NCBI RefSeq assembly: GCF_000013565.1
Contig: NC_007802.1
Location: forward strand, 1,178,001 to 1,242,000
From: Jannaschia sp. CCS1
GTDB lineage: Bacteria; Pseudomonadota; Alphaproteobacteria; Rhodobacterales; Rhodobacteraceae
DNA: 64,000 bases
Direction of reading: 5' to 3'
Shown here piece after piece: positions 26,641 to 35,919 of the stretch. Within the stretch, counting starts at the first letter, position 1. Each line of letters opens with the position of its first letter. The notes beneath the pieces were generated by a model, which made no database searches, was not told where the DNA came from, and saw nothing but the letters and a program-made list of their open reading frames with translations. The translations under genes and the position numbers were made by a program.

Positions 26641-28527
26641 TCAGTGACCCGGTTGCTTGTCCCACATCTCGCGGGTGGGAAGCTCCTCAAACGTGTGCTC
26701 CGGGGGCGGGTTGGGCAGGGTCCATTCCAGCGTGTCGGCATGCTCGCCCCAATAGGCGGGCTGGGTGACGCGCTTCCCGGCGAAGAGCGTGTAGAACACG
26801 ATGCCGATGAAGAAGAGGAACGATGCAAAGGAGATGAACGCACCGATGGACGACACATAGTTCCAGAGCGCGAAGGCATCCGGGTAGTCGATATAGCGGC
26901 GCGGCATGCCCTGGCGGCCCAGGAAGTGCTGCGGGAAGAAGGTGATGTTGGTGCCGATGAAAAACACCCAGAAGTGAACTTGTCCGGCCCATTCCGGGTA
27001 TTGGCGGCCCGACATCTTGCCGATCCAGTAGTAGACGGCGGCGAAGATCCCGAAGACGGCCCCAAGGCTCATCACATAGTGGAAGTGCGCGACGACGTAA
27101 TAGGTGTCGTGGTAGGCGCGGTCCACACCGGCTTGCGACAGGATGATGCCCGTCGTGCCGCCGAGGGTGAAGAGGAAGATGAAGCCAAGGGCGAACATCA
27201 TCGGGGTCTTGAAGCTGATCGACCCCATCCACATCGTCGCGATCCAGGAGAAGATCTTGATGCCCGTGGGCACCGCGATCACCATTGTGGCCACCATGAA
27301 ATAGGCCTGCTGCGTCAGCGTCATGCCCACCGTGTACATGTGGTGCGCCCAGACGACGAAGCCCAGACCCCCGATGGCCACCAGCGCGTAGACCATCGGC
27401 AGATAGCCGAAGATCGGCTTCTTGGAAAAGGTCGCCACGATGTGGGAGATCACGCCAAAGGCGGGTAGGATCACGATGTAAACCTCGGGGTGGCCGAAGA
27501 ACCAGAAGATGTGCTGGAACAGGATCGGGTCACCGCCCCCGGCGGGGTCGAAGAAAGTGGTGCCGAAGTTGCGATCCGTCAGCAGCATGGTGATGGCCCC
27601 GGCCAGAACCGGCAGGGACAGCAGAAGCAACCAGGCGGTCACGAACACGGACCAGGCGAAAAGCGGCACCTTGTGCAGCGTCATGCCGGGCGCGCGCATG
27701 TTCAGGAAGGTCGTGATGAAGTTGATCGAGCCGAGGATCGACGAGGCGCCCGAGACGTGGACGGCGAAGATCGCGAAGTCCACGGCGCGGGAGGTTTCAA
27801 CGCCCTGCGCGGAAATCGGCGGGTAGAACGTCCAGCCCGGACCCGCGCCACCGTCAATCATGACGGAGCAGAAGGCGAGGCAGGTGCCCGCGACATACAT
27901 CCAGTAGGAGAGGTTGTTGAGGCGCGGGAACGCCATGTCCGGTGCGCCGATCATCAGCGGCATGAAGTAGTTGCCGAAGCCGCCGAACAGCGCCGGGATG
28001 ACGACGAAGAACATCATCAACACGCCGTGACCGGTGATCAGAACGTTCCACAGATGGCCATCGGGGTTGCCGTCCAGCTGGTCCATTGTGCCCAACAGGG
28101 CCTGAGCCTCGGCCGGGTTGGCGGTGGCGAGCATAGATTCGAACCCGGCGACCATATCGGCGCGCATTCCACCCGTGATTTCAATGGTTTCACCCCCGGC
28201 AGCGGTCAGGGTGCTTTCCATTGTCGCCAGTTGATCAGCGAAGGCATTGGTCCCGCCACCGGCGGCGGCCAGAGCCTCACCCAGACGTTCAAAGAGCGCC
28301 GAGATACCCTCAGGGGAAGCAGCAAAGGCGTCGTACATGTACTGCACGCCCGGCTCCATCAGCTCCATCCGCATGTAAACGGTGAAGGCCACCGAGACGA
28401 GGCCCACAAGGCCTGCGGTGAACAGATAAAGGATGCCGATGTCTTTGTGGTTGGTCGACATGAACCAACGGGTGAAGAACCCGGGCCGGTCGTGGCCGTC
28501 ATTCCCTGTGAGGGTGGCGTCTGCCAT
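26641..28527 (-). CDS. ctaD: Cytochrome c oxidase aa3-type subunit I
   Basis: Catalytic subunit of the heme-copper oxidase at the inner membrane. At 628 residues it is longer than usual (about 550-570). All key sites are visible: heme a His167 in [24 protein letters not shown] (CuB His and channel Glu), [12 protein letters not shown] (two CuB His), PTGIKIFSW (K channel) and [13 protein letters not shown] (axial His pair). The extra length lies between helices I and II, residues ~65-155, an Ala/Gly/Glu-rich insertion in the periplasmic loop. The other oxidase subunits are not in the window. An AGGAGACG site precedes the ATG. Confidence 0.96.
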   Translation of the reverse strand: MADATLTGNDGHDRPGFFTRWFMSTNHKDIGILYLFTAGLVGLVSVAFTVYMRMELMEPGVQYMYDAFAASPEGISALFERLGEALAAAGGGTNAFADQLATMESTLTAAGGETIEITGGMRADMVAGFESMLATANPAEAQALLGTMDQLDGNPDGHLWNVLITGHGVLMMFFVVIPALFGGFGNYFMPLMIGAPDMAFPRLNNLSYWMYVAGTCLAFCSVMIDGGAGPGWTFYPPISAQGVETSRAVDFAIFAVHVSGASSILGSINFITTFLNMRAPGMTLHKVPLFAWSVFVTAWLLLLSLPVLAGAITMLLTDRNFGTTFFDPAGGGDPILFQHIFWFFGHPEVYIVILPAFGVISHIVATFSKKPIFGYLPMVYALVAIGGLGFVVWAHHMYTVGMTLTQQAYFMVATMVIAVPTGIKIFSWIATMWMGSISFKTPMMFALGFIFLFTLGGTTGIILSQAGVDRAYHDTYYVVAHFHYVMSLGAVFGIFAAVYYWIGKMSGRQYPEWAGQVHFWVFFIGTNITFFPQHFLGRQGMPRRYIDYPDAFALWNYVSSIGAFISFASFLFFIGIVFYTLFAGKRVTQPAYWGEHADTLEWTLPNPPPEHTFEELPTREMWDKQPGH

Positions 28528-28773
28528 GGTCGTCTCCTGTTCGCGTCTTAAGCGCGTCTAGCGTCACGCACGACCCCTTGAATCGGAGGTCGAAATCTTT
28601 GTCCTGATGAGGGTGTAGTGCGCAGCGTGGCACAGGGCAACGCGACATCTCGCGCGCCCGTGATCTTTGGCGTGAGTAAAATTGGCGCAGTGGCGGGCGG
28701 CGACGGGCGCGGCGCCGTAGGTTCCGGCGATATAATGCACAGGAGGGGCGGTGATGTGCGGCTGCGCGGGGGG

Positions 28774-29394
28774 TCAGCCGGCGAAAATCGTGGTCAGCAC
28801 GAGTGCCGCGATCACCGGGGGCAGTGTCGACAACAGCAGGAGGATCCCATCGCGCAGGATGAGGCCCAGGCCGACCATCACCACCGCCGCACCAAAGAGC
28901 GTGGATGTGAAGGGCACGACTTCCATCAGGGGCATCGACAGCCCGTAAAGCGCTGCAAGGCCGAGGAAAACAGTTCGGGCCGGTGGGACGCTGAGCCATT
29001 CCAGGCGCGGGGCGGCCCGCGCCTCCAACCAGCGCGCGGCCCTGCGGACATAGCCCATGGCCGAGACGACCCGGTCCGGATCCACCTGACGTCGCCGCAA
29101 GAATCCCGGCAGCCAGAGCTTGTCACGACCCATCGCGGCCTGGGAGGCGCAGAGCGCGATCATCATGCCGACACTTGTCGAGAACAGCGGAATTCCCGAA
29201 AGCGGCGAGACAAGGATCAGACCGAGGCAGGTCATGATCGGTAGCAATCCGTCCGCCCCGGCCTGCTCAACCATCGCCTCCACCCGGCCATCATCCTTCT
29301 CGGCGGCCCGGACCATGTCATCCGCGATGGACGACAGAACCGGCTCTGGCGGGGGCGATGCGTCGGATGTGCCGCTGTTGGAAGACGTCGTCAT
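28774..29394 (-). CDS. exoD: ExoD-family exopolysaccharide synthesis protein
   Basis: A 206-residue membrane protein with the ExoD pattern: a hydrophilic N-terminus, then DGLLPIMTCLGLILVSPLSG and IPLFSTSVGMMIALCASQ, then a basic loop (LWLPGFLRRRQVDPDRV) and three more hydrophobic helices. ExoD affects exopolysaccharide production and alkaline tolerance in rhizobia by an unknown mechanism. The start at 29394 is the first ATG consistent with the family. About 245 bases separate it from ctaD; I see no gene there. Confidence 0.85.
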   Translation of the reverse strand: MTTSSNSGTSDASPPPEPVLSSIADDMVRAAEKDDGRVEAMVEQAGADGLLPIMTCLGLILVSPLSGIPLFSTSVGMMIALCASQAAMGRDKLWLPGFLRRRQVDPDRVVSAMGYVRRAARWLEARAAPRLEWLSVPPARTVFLGLAALYGLSMPLMEVVPFTSTLFGAAVVMVGLGLILRDGILLLLSTLPPVIAALVLTTIFAG

Positions 29395-29523
29395 GGACAG
29401 ATAACGCCGGCCTGGCGGCATTGGTTCCTCCGCGCCGCAGGCGCCACCGCGGCGAGGACCGCAGGGAGGAGCGGCCGCGCCTGCAAGGCCCGCCAGGGCC
29501 GACCCGCGCGTTTGCGCCGCCCG

Positions 29524-30174
29524 TCAGGCCCCGAACACCTCAAAAAACTGCCGCTTCAGGGCGACGTCCAGATCCGCCATCGTCACCGGAAGGCCCAGAT
29601 CCACAAGGCTGGTCACCCCGTGTCCCTCGATGCCGCAGGGCACGATCCCATCAAAATGGCTCAGGTCCGGCTCCACATTGATCGACAGGCCGTGAAAGCT
29701 GACCCATTTGCGCAGGCGCACGCCGATGGCGGCAATCTTGTCCTCGCGCGGCGTCCCATCGGGGAGCGGCGCCTTTTCGGGGCGATCCACCCAGACGCCC
29801 ACGCGCCCCTCCCGCACCGCGCCGGTGACGTTGAAATCATCCAGAGCCGCGATGACCCAGGCCTCCAGCCTTTGCACGAAGGCGCGCACGTCCTTGCCGC
29901 GTGTGTTCAGGTCCAGCATGACGTAAGCCACTCGCTGGCCCGGGCCGTGATACGTGTACTGCCCGCCGCGTCGCGTCTCGAAAACGGGGAAGCGGTCCGG
30001 GTCCCGCAGATCGCTCTCTCTGGCAGACGTGCCCGCCGTATAAAGCGGGGGATGTTCCAGGAGCCACACCGCCTCTCCGGCCTCACCTTTCGCGATGGCG
30101 TTGGCGCGCGCCTCCATCTCGGCCACGGCGAGGGGGTAGGGGACGGGCGCGTCCGAGGTGATCCATTCGACCAT
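29524..30174 (-). CDS. lipB: Octanoyl-ACP:protein N-octanoyltransferase
   Basis: Transfers octanoate from acyl carrier protein to lipoyl domains, the first step of lipoate synthesis. It has 216 residues. Family motifs are present: [30 protein letters not shown], and the catalytic Lys and Cys in [20 protein letters not shown] and [15 protein letters not shown]. It starts at 30174, 12 bases after the LytTR gene on the same strand, so the two may share a transcript. No signal peptide, as expected for a cytoplasmic enzyme. Confidence 0.95.
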   Translation of the reverse strand: MVEWITSDAPVPYPLAVAEMEARANAIAKGEAGEAVWLLEHPPLYTAGTSARESDLRDPDRFPVFETRRGGQYTYHGPGQRVAYVMLDLNTRGKDVRAFVQRLEAWVIAALDDFNVTGAVREGRVGVWVDRPEKAPLPDGTPREDKIAAIGVRLRKWVSFHGLSINVEPDLSHFDGIVPCGIEGHGVTSLVDLGLPVTMADLDVALKRQFFEVFGA

Positions 30175-30186
30175 GTCGCAATTCCG

Positions 30187-30957
30187 CTATTGGGGCAGCA
30201 GGCCCGCATCCTTGATGGCCCCCACATTGGCGCGGCTGACGGGAATGTCACCCCCACCGGTCACGGTCAGCACCGCGCGGTCACCGTCCCGCGCAGCGGC
30301 CTGCACCTGATCCAGCGCCACCCAGTGAGAGCGGTGGACTTTCAAGCCGGGCGTGGGCTCTGCCTCCCGAATGGCGTCCGACAGGCGGATCAGGATCAGC
30401 TCCTCCCCCCGCGTGGTGCGAATGCGGGTGTAGTGATCTTCAGACGACAGCGCCACGAGGGGCCCGCGTTTGTCGAGGGGGAGCCGCTCCAGCAGGGCAG
30501 GGGTGCGGTCACCGGCGGCGTCATCGGGCAGCGTCGTGCCGATGGCGTGAAAGAGGACCGAGATGATCAGTGAGATCGCAAAGAACTGCATCAGAAGGGT
30601 GGTCCAGTCGCCCGCCTCCGGCACATACCCAAAGGTCAGGTAGTTCAGCGCCACGACGACGGGCGTCACCGCAAGCCCCGTCGCCCCTGCCGCGACACCC
30701 AGGCGCACCGGGATGGCGTAGGCCGATGGCAGAGCGTGCTGGCACCAGGTGTTGATCACCAGCCCAACCGAATAGGTCGCCGCCGCCATCGCCAGCCAAT
30801 AGGCAAAGCGCGGCGCGAGGGTCAGGCGGAAGTCCGTCTCGAACGGGCCGAGAATCGCAAGCAGGGCTGCCACGCCGCCAAGGAACAGGAGCGTGACGGG
30901 GTTGGAGAATTGTGCCCGCCATTGGCGAAGCGCGAGCTGCGAGGGGCTGTTTTTCAC
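30187..30957 (-). CDS. Membrane-anchored LytTR-domain transcription regulator
   Basis: A protein of about 256 residues with four predicted N-terminal helices (from PVTLLFLGGVAALLAILG to LLMQFFAISLIISVLFHAIG) and a C-terminal LytTR DNA-binding domain from ~165: GPLVALSSEDHYTRIRTTRG, GLKVHRSHWVALDQV, GGGDIPVSRANVGAIK. It would be a one-component regulator that binds DNA while in the membrane. The GTG at 30957 is chosen as start; the open frame goes on to 31068 but enters repetitive DNA. It lies upstream of lipB and next to a 14-bp repeat array that could be its target. Confidence 0.83.
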   Translation of the reverse strand: MKNSPSQLALRQWRAQFSNPVTLLFLGGVAALLAILGPFETDFRLTLAPRFAYWLAMAAATYSVGLVINTWCQHALPSAYAIPVRLGVAAGATGLAVTPVVVALNYLTFGYVPEAGDWTTLLMQFFAISLIISVLFHAIGTTLPDDAAGDRTPALLERLPLDKRGPLVALSSEDHYTRIRTTRGEELILIRLSDAIREAEPTPGLKVHRSHWVALDQVQAAARDGDRAVLTVTGGGDIPVSRANVGAIKDAGLLPQ

Positions 30958-31039
30958 GAAGCCTGTCCTGCGGTTTGCGAAGCGGCGCTGGCGAACGGCC
31001 CGCAGCCTTGGTCGTAGATAGGCAATTGCACGTCTGATG

Positions 31040-31151
31040 CCAATCCACGCCCACGATCCCATGCCCATTCATCGCCGGGCGCAAACCCACGGGCCGCAAT
31101 TGAGGGCCACCAGCCCACGCCCGCCAATCCATGCCCACCAATCCACGGAGA
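31040..31151. repeat. Eight degenerate 14-bp direct repeats
   Basis: Eight consecutive 14-bp units fill 31040-31151 without gaps. Units 1, 7 and 8 are CCAATCCACGCCCA, CCAATCCATGCCCA and CCAATCCACGGAGA; unit 2 is CGATCCCATGCCCA, unit 6 CCAGCCCACGCCCG, unit 4 CAAACCCACGGGCC. Units 3 and 5 are poorly conserved but keep the spacing. The last unit runs into the ribosome binding site of the gene at 31158. The array sits between the divergent LytTR and DUF2306 genes. Confidence 0.7.
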
Positions 31152-31157
31152 TCTTTC

Positions 31158-31676
31158 ATGCCGACCGCCCTGTTTCTCAACATCGCGCCATTGCTCGATG
31201 CAGACCTCCCGATCCAGATCCATGTGGCCTTCGCGTTGACCTCCATTCCGGTCGGGGCGTTCGTGGTCTTGCGCCGCAAACGGGACCAGCTCCATCGGAT
31301 CTGCGGCTACATCTGGGTGCTTGCGATGGGCATCGTGGCGCTGTCGGGGTTCTGGATCCATACATTCCCGATCATCGGGCCGTTCAACCCGATCCATCTG
31401 TTTTCCGTCTGGACCCTCTGGTCGCTCTGGGTGGGTGTCCGGCACGCGGTCCGGGGCCGCGTCCAGGACCATCAAGCGACGTTTCGCAGCCTCTATTGGT
31501 ATGGGCTGCTGGTGGCGGGAACATTCACCTTCCTGCCCGGACGCCGGATGAACCGGGTGGTGTTTGGCGAGGCCCCCGATCTGAGCCTGTGGTTCATCGG
31601 GGCGGTCGGAGTGGGGATGGCCGGGGTCTATCTGTGGCGTCGCAAGACCCGCCAAAGTGACCTGAATGCAGCATAA
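31158..31676 (+). CDS. DUF2306-family membrane protein
   Basis: A 172-residue integral membrane protein with four hydrophobic helices. LPIQIHVAFALTSIPVGAFV, LHRICGYIWVLAMGIVALSG and WIHTFPIIGPFNPIHLFSVW carry conserved His residues typical of DUF2306, with the later FRSLYWYGLLVAGTFTFLPG and RRMNRVVFG. The His spacing suggests heme or metal binding, but this is not established. The ATG at 31158 has GGAGATC upstream, within the last repeat unit. Confidence 0.82.
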   Translation: MPTALFLNIAPLLDADLPIQIHVAFALTSIPVGAFVVLRRKRDQLHRICGYIWVLAMGIVALSGFWIHTFPIIGPFNPIHLFSVWTLWSLWVGVRHAVRGRVQDHQATFRSLYWYGLLVAGTFTFLPGRRMNRVVFGEAPDLSLWFIGAVGVGMAGVYLWRRKTRQSDLNAA

Positions 31677-31775
31677 TTTCACGGGTAGGGGATTCCTGCC
31701 TAAGAGAATCAGCAAAACTTCTGCTAACGTCATCCTCAGATAAATGTACCTGTCTTGTCTGCGGAGAAATTATTC

Positions 31776-33272
31776 ATGTTTGCCAAGTATTTGACGACAT
31801 CATCCCTGGTTGCGGCCATCGCCCTGACCCCCCTTGCATCCGCCCCGGCCCAAGCCCAGGACGCCCGGGACGTGATCGGCGGTCTGCTTTTGGGTGGCGC
31901 AATTGGTGCGGCCATCGTCGGCAGCCAGCAGCCCCGCACCCGCGTGATCGTGCCACAGCAACCGGCTCCGCCCCGCGTGCAGCCCGGCCCGCCTCCGCCC
32001 CGTGTTCAGCCGTCTCGCCCCCAGCAGCCGCGCGTTGTGCGCCCCTCCATCCCGGCGACGGAAGCCGGGCGGCAGGTCCAGACGGCCCTGAACTATTTCG
32101 GCTTTGATGCGGGGTTCGTCGACGGTCAGGTTGGTCCGTCCACCCGCGCCGCGGTCGAGCGCTATCAGGCGTTCCAGAACTATCCCGTCAACGGCCGTTC
32201 GTTCCCCGAGAACCAGGCGTTGCACCTGATCAATGCCTACCAATGGGCCAATAATGGCGGCGCTGCCCAGACCGGACTTCAGCGTCAGGCGTTGCTGTCG
32301 GCCTACCAGCAGCACCTTGCCGGTACGCTCAACCCCGTCACGCCCCAGCCCTCGGTCGCCCCGACGCCGAACAACACCACGGTCATCGTGAACCCGGCCA
32401 CGACCACGGTCGTGCCTGCACCGGGCACAACGCCGGTCACCACCGTGGCCGCCACATCGGGCGCGCCGGTTCCCAACCTGTTCTCGGGCGCCGCCGCAAC
32501 CCCCGCGCTGTCGTCGCGCTGTGACGCGGTCGCGTTGCAGGGTCAGGCCAATGGCGGGATGATGACGCTGGGCAACCTGTCCAACCCCAGCTTCGCCTTG
32601 TCCGAGCAGTTCTGCACGGCACGCGCCAGCGCAGTGAACCAGGGCCACGATCTGACCCAGGCGATTGCCGGGCTCAGCTACGCCGACATCACCGTGCAAT
32701 GTGAAGGCTTCTCCACCGCCGTGGCCGGACAAACCGCGCAATTGGGCGCGCTGACACCGCAGCAGGCCATGGGGTCCGCCCAGGGATTCGCCTACACCAC
32801 GGGCATTCCACAGGCAGAGATGGCCGCGACGGCCCGCGTCTGCCTTGGTATCGGATATGGTGCGGACAACATGGATATGGCGATGGGCTCGGCCCTGATG
32901 CTGGTGGCGTCCGGCGAGCCTGCCTATGGTGAGCTGATCGGTCACCACCTGCGCGAAGGTTTCGGCGTCTCGGCCGATGATGGCAAGGCGCAGGCGTGGT
33001 TCAACATGTCCCTGTCGGCCGTTGAGGCAGGCGCGCCCGCGGTCTTTAGCCCTACCGATGCAGGCCGCTTGCCCCTGATCCGTCAGGCCGTGGCGATGTC
33101 GCTGGGTGGCCAGCCCGCCCCGGTGCCCGCCTCCACCGTGGTACGCGTGCCGACGCTGAACATCGCGCCGACACAGGTTCCCGCCTCCAACCGCGCCCCG
33201 GCGCCCGGTGCAGATGGCGAGATCGTCTTCGCGCCGCAAAGCGTGCTGCCGACCTTCGAGGTCAACCAGTAA
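31776..33272 (+). CDS. Secreted peptidoglycan-binding-domain protein
   Basis: A 498-residue protein. The signal peptide starts MFAKYLTTSSLVAAIALTPL and is cut near APAQAQ-D. A glycine-rich GGLLLGGAIGAAIVG segment and a Pro/Gln-rich linker (residues ~50-95) follow. Next is a PG_binding_1 repeat (VQTALNYFGFDAGFVDGQVG, PSTRAAVERYQAFQNYPVNG), a Pro/Thr/Val-rich linker and an all-helical C-terminal region with Cys residues of unknown fold. It probably sits in the periplasm attached to the wall. The start at 31776 has CGGAGAAA upstream. A strong terminator follows. Confidence 0.85.
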   Translation: MFAKYLTTSSLVAAIALTPLASAPAQAQDARDVIGGLLLGGAIGAAIVGSQQPRTRVIVPQQPAPPRVQPGPPPPRVQPSRPQQPRVVRPSIPATEAGRQVQTALNYFGFDAGFVDGQVGPSTRAAVERYQAFQNYPVNGRSFPENQALHLINAYQWANNGGAAQTGLQRQALLSAYQQHLAGTLNPVTPQPSVAPTPNNTTVIVNPATTTVVPAPGTTPVTTVAATSGAPVPNLFSGAAATPALSSRCDAVALQGQANGGMMTLGNLSNPSFALSEQFCTARASAVNQGHDLTQAIAGLSYADITVQCEGFSTAVAGQTAQLGALTPQQAMGSAQGFAYTTGIPQAEMAATARVCLGIGYGADNMDMAMGSALMLVASGEPAYGELIGHHLREGFGVSADDGKAQAWFNMSLSAVEAGAPAVFSPTDAGRLPLIRQAVAMSLGGQPAPVPASTVVRVPTLNIAPTQVPASNRAPAPGADGEIVFAPQSVLPTFEVNQ

Positions 33273-33296
33273 GCACCGGCGTAGAATTGTCTCATG

Positions 33297-33327
33297 CGGC
33301 GGGTCCCAACAGGGCCCGCCGTTTTCC
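33297..33327 (+). terminator. Intrinsic terminator of the peptidoglycan-binding gene
   Basis: Stem CGGCGGG (33297-33303) / CCCGCCG (33315-33321) with an 11-base loop, followed by TTTTCC, 25 bases after the stop. Confidence 0.88.
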
Positions 33328-33446
33328 GTTCCGGTGCAGATGAAAGGGTCTGTGGGGGGCGACGCGAAAAAACCCGCGCCAAGCCCCCGGACCCCCTTCA
33401 CAAGGCCCGTTCAAGCCGCTAGAGACCGCGCACTACCTGATCACGT

Positions 33447-33533
33447 GCGCTCGTGGCGGAATTGGTAGACGCGCAGCGTTGAGGTCGCTGTGGGGTAACA
33501 CCCGTGCGAGTTCGAGTCTCGCCGAGCGCACCA
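33447..33533 (+). tRNA. tRNA-Leu, anticodon GAG
   Basis: An 87-nt class II tRNA. The acceptor stem is GCGCTCG/CGAGCGC, the discriminator A, and CCA is encoded (33531-33533). The anticodon stem CAGCG/CGCTG holds loop TTGAGGT with anticodon GAG at 33481-33483. The long variable arm (TGTGGGGTAACACCCGT region) and T-loop TTCGAGT fit tRNA-Leu. It would read CUC and CUU codons. Confidence 0.97.
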
Positions 33534-33543
33534 ATCGTCTCTT

Positions 33544-33728
33544 GTGCTACCGCCCATCGGGCTACTTGAGCACGTGGAACGAGTGCTCAGTGCTCGCCGC
33601 CCGCACCACTTCCTTTTTTGCGCTACCGGCCTTTGGTCTACTTGAGTGCGATGGTGAGGTACTAGGTTTCTCACTCCATTCCGCATTGATCTTCCGCTGG
33701 CCTGTCGCCCGATGGGCGACCTGAGCGC
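33544..33728 (+). repeat. Three imperfect hairpin repeats downstream of tRNA-Leu
   Basis: Copies at about 33544-33573, 33620-33649 and 33695-33728, spaced about 75 bases. Copies 1 and 2 have the same geometry: a 5-bp outer stem (GTGCT/AGCAC; GCGCT/AGTGC), an inner 4-bp stem (GCCC/GGGC; GGCC/GGTC) with a 3-base loop, and a shared TACTTGAG strand. Differences between copies keep the pairing. Copy 3 has a longer inner stem (GTCGCCC/GGGCGAC) and CTGAGCGC. No gene is evident here. Confidence 0.6.
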
Positions 33729-34169
33729 GAGGCGCGGGGTCGTGGGCTTTCGCGTTACCAGTATCATGCCTCACCCGGAGACACTTGCTTCAAAATGCCG
33801 ATCAGCAGGGGTATCGCGGCGCGTGCGGTACGGGCGTCCATTCTCCAGGTTGCTGAACAACACCGCGTCCGGCACTCCGATACCTGATTTGAGAAGGAGG
33901 CGCTTTCTGCCGGTGCGACGGAGCTTATGGCATTGGGCAGGGGGCCCTTGCGTTGGGAGAGCAGACCTGCGGCGGGCAGGACGCGCAGCCTCATCTGTCT
34001 GCCGCCTTGCTTCAAGTTTCATGCGCCCGGAAGCGGGGGGCGGCCAGCCAGCGATACTCAAAACCTCGGACAGTGACGGGGTTGCCGATGAGTATTGATC
34101 GCATCACACAGAATTATGCGTATAGGTAGTGTGAGCCTTGAGGGTGGCTTGACGATCTGGAGAGGGACA
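33729..34169. other. Gene-poor stretch between tRNA-Leu repeats and the acyl-CoA ligase
   Basis: Short open frames exist on both strands (for example 33764-34015 minus and 33712-34098 plus) but none has a convincing ribosome binding site, codon pattern or recognisable protein motif. The stretch may be decayed gene remains. The last 50 bases carry the ribosome binding site GGAGAGGGACA of the next gene and presumably its promoter. Confidence 0.5.
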
Positions 34170-35891
34170 ATGAGCCAATCAAACCGTCCATGGACTGCAT
34201 ATTACGGCCCGTCCATGCGGACCGAGATCGAGACCGCGCAGTTCCGCACGATCGGCGACATGATTGCCGCCGTTTCGCATCTGTATAAGGATCAGCCTGC
34301 GTTCACGGCCTGTTTGCCCAACGGGATGAACGGCACGCTGACCTTCAGCCAGGTCGACGAGATGTCCGATGGGCTGGCGGTCTATCTGCGCGAAACGGCG
34401 GGCCTGAAGCAGGGCGACCGTGTTGCGGTGCAAATGCCCAACGGGTTGTCCTTCCCCGTGGCCGCATTCGCGATCCTGAAGGCCGGGTGTGTCCTGGTGA
34501 ACGTAAACCCGCTCTATACGGCCGAGGAAATGGCGCATCAATTCGCGGATGCCGAGCCCAAGGCGCTGATCGTTGTGGATATCTTTGCCGATAAGTTGAC
34601 CCAGGCCCTCAAGGGGCACCCGATCCCCAATATCATCGTCACCCAGGTGGCCGAGTTCTTTCCGGCCATGCCACGCGGGATCGTGCGGCTGGTCCAGAGG
34701 CATTGGGACCGCACCCTTGCGCCGATCACCCTGCCGCATATCCGGCTGCCGGACGCGATTGAGGCGGGCAAACAGGACAGCGCGAGCAAAAGCATATCCG
34801 CCGAAGGATATCGCAGTGCGCTGTCGTCAGACGATATCGCCTGCCTGCAATATACCGGAGGCACCACGGGCGTGCCCAAGGGTGCGATGCTGACCCATGC
34901 GAACCTGATGATGAACATGGAACAGACCATGGAGATGATCAGCAACGTCGAGAAGGGCCGGGAGGTCGCGCTGACGGCGCTGCCGCTCTATCATATCTTT
35001 GCGTTCACGGTGAATTTGCTGGGGTTCTACTATCTGGGGGCCCGCAACGTCCTGATCCCCAATCCGCGCCCCCTCAGCAACCTCAAGCGGGCGTTCGAGA
35101 ATTATCCGATCACGTGGATGAGTGGTGTGAACACGCTGTTCAACGGTCTCAGCAAGGAGGTTTGGTTCCAAGACACGCCGCCCAAACACCTGAAATTCGC
35201 CTCTGCCGGTGGCATGGCGCTGCAAAGCTCCGTCGCCGAACGGTGGGAGGAGGTCAGCGGCAAGCCGGTGCTGCAAGGCTACGGGCTGACGGAATCCTCT
35301 CCGGTCATGACCTTCAATCCCCTGGGCAAGACCCGCCCCGGCTCCATCGGTATCCCGGTCCCGTCGACCGAGCTGCGCTGTCTGGATGATGACGGCACCG
35401 AAGTGCCCCAGGGTGAGGCCGGAGAGATCGCGGCGCGCGGCCCCCAGATCATGAAGGGCTACTGGAACAAGCCCGAGGAGACGGCCAAAACGATGCACGG
35501 AGACTGGCTTCTGACCGGCGATATCGGTGTCATGGATGCGGATGGATATTTCTCCATCGTGGATCGCAAGAAGGACATGGTGCTGGTCTCGGGTTTCAAC
35601 GTCTACCCCAACGAGATCGAAGATTGCCTGGTCCGCCACCCCGGGATCATGGAGGCTGCGGTGATCGGCGTGCCTGACGGTGCGTCGGGCGAGGCGGTCA
35701 AGGCGCTGGTGGTGTTGCATGACCAGACGCTGACGCCGGACGCCATCCGCGCCTACTGCAAAGAGCATCTGACCGCCTACAAAGTTCCCAAAGCGGTCGA
35801 ATTCCGCGACGATCTGCCGAAATCGAATGTCGGTAAGATCCTGCGCAAGGATCTGCGGTCGGAACAGGCCCCACTGCGCGATGCGTCCTAG
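34170..35891 (+). CDS. fadD: Long-chain fatty acyl-CoA ligase
   Basis: A 573-residue AMP-forming ligase that activates fatty acids with CoA. The P-loop-like motif CLQYTGGTTGVPKGAMLTHA, the LQGYGLTESSPVMTFNP motif, the hinge region DGYFSIVDRKKDMVLVSGFN and the catalytic Lys region LPKSNVGKILRKDL are all present. The N-terminal WTAYYGPSMRTEI is usual for the FadD group. It starts at the ATG at 34170 with a GGAGAGGG site. A BASS transporter follows on the same strand after 28 bases. Confidence 0.92.
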   Translation: MSQSNRPWTAYYGPSMRTEIETAQFRTIGDMIAAVSHLYKDQPAFTACLPNGMNGTLTFSQVDEMSDGLAVYLRETAGLKQGDRVAVQMPNGLSFPVAAFAILKAGCVLVNVNPLYTAEEMAHQFADAEPKALIVVDIFADKLTQALKGHPIPNIIVTQVAEFFPAMPRGIVRLVQRHWDRTLAPITLPHIRLPDAIEAGKQDSASKSISAEGYRSALSSDDIACLQYTGGTTGVPKGAMLTHANLMMNMEQTMEMISNVEKGREVALTALPLYHIFAFTVNLLGFYYLGARNVLIPNPRPLSNLKRAFENYPITWMSGVNTLFNGLSKEVWFQDTPPKHLKFASAGGMALQSSVAERWEEVSGKPVLQGYGLTESSPVMTFNPLGKTRPGSIGIPVPSTELRCLDDDGTEVPQGEAGEIAARGPQIMKGYWNKPEETAKTMHGDWLLTGDIGVMDADGYFSIVDRKKDMVLVSGFNVYPNEIEDCLVRHPGIMEAAVIGVPDGASGEAVKALVVLHDQTLTPDAIRAYCKEHLTAYKVPKAVEFRDDLPKSNVGKILRKDLRSEQAPLRDAS

Positions 35892-35919
35892 AATCTCGGT
35901 TTACAGGTAAGAATTCAAA

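Noticed and set aside
27490-28551. Plus-strand open frame opposite ctaD
   Set aside because: Composition is dominated by Gly, Glu, Arg and His with no domain; it is the complement of transmembrane codons of ctaD.
31800-33401. Long minus-strand open frame (533 codons) opposite the peptidoglycan-binding gene
   Set aside because: Antisense frame produced by high GC; its product is Arg/Gly/His-rich without any domain, while the plus strand encodes a signal peptide and a PG-binding repeat.
33764-34015. Possible small minus-strand gene in the stretch before fadD
   Set aside because: No ribosome binding site, no motif and competing frames of similar length on both strands; recorded as gene-poor DNA instead.
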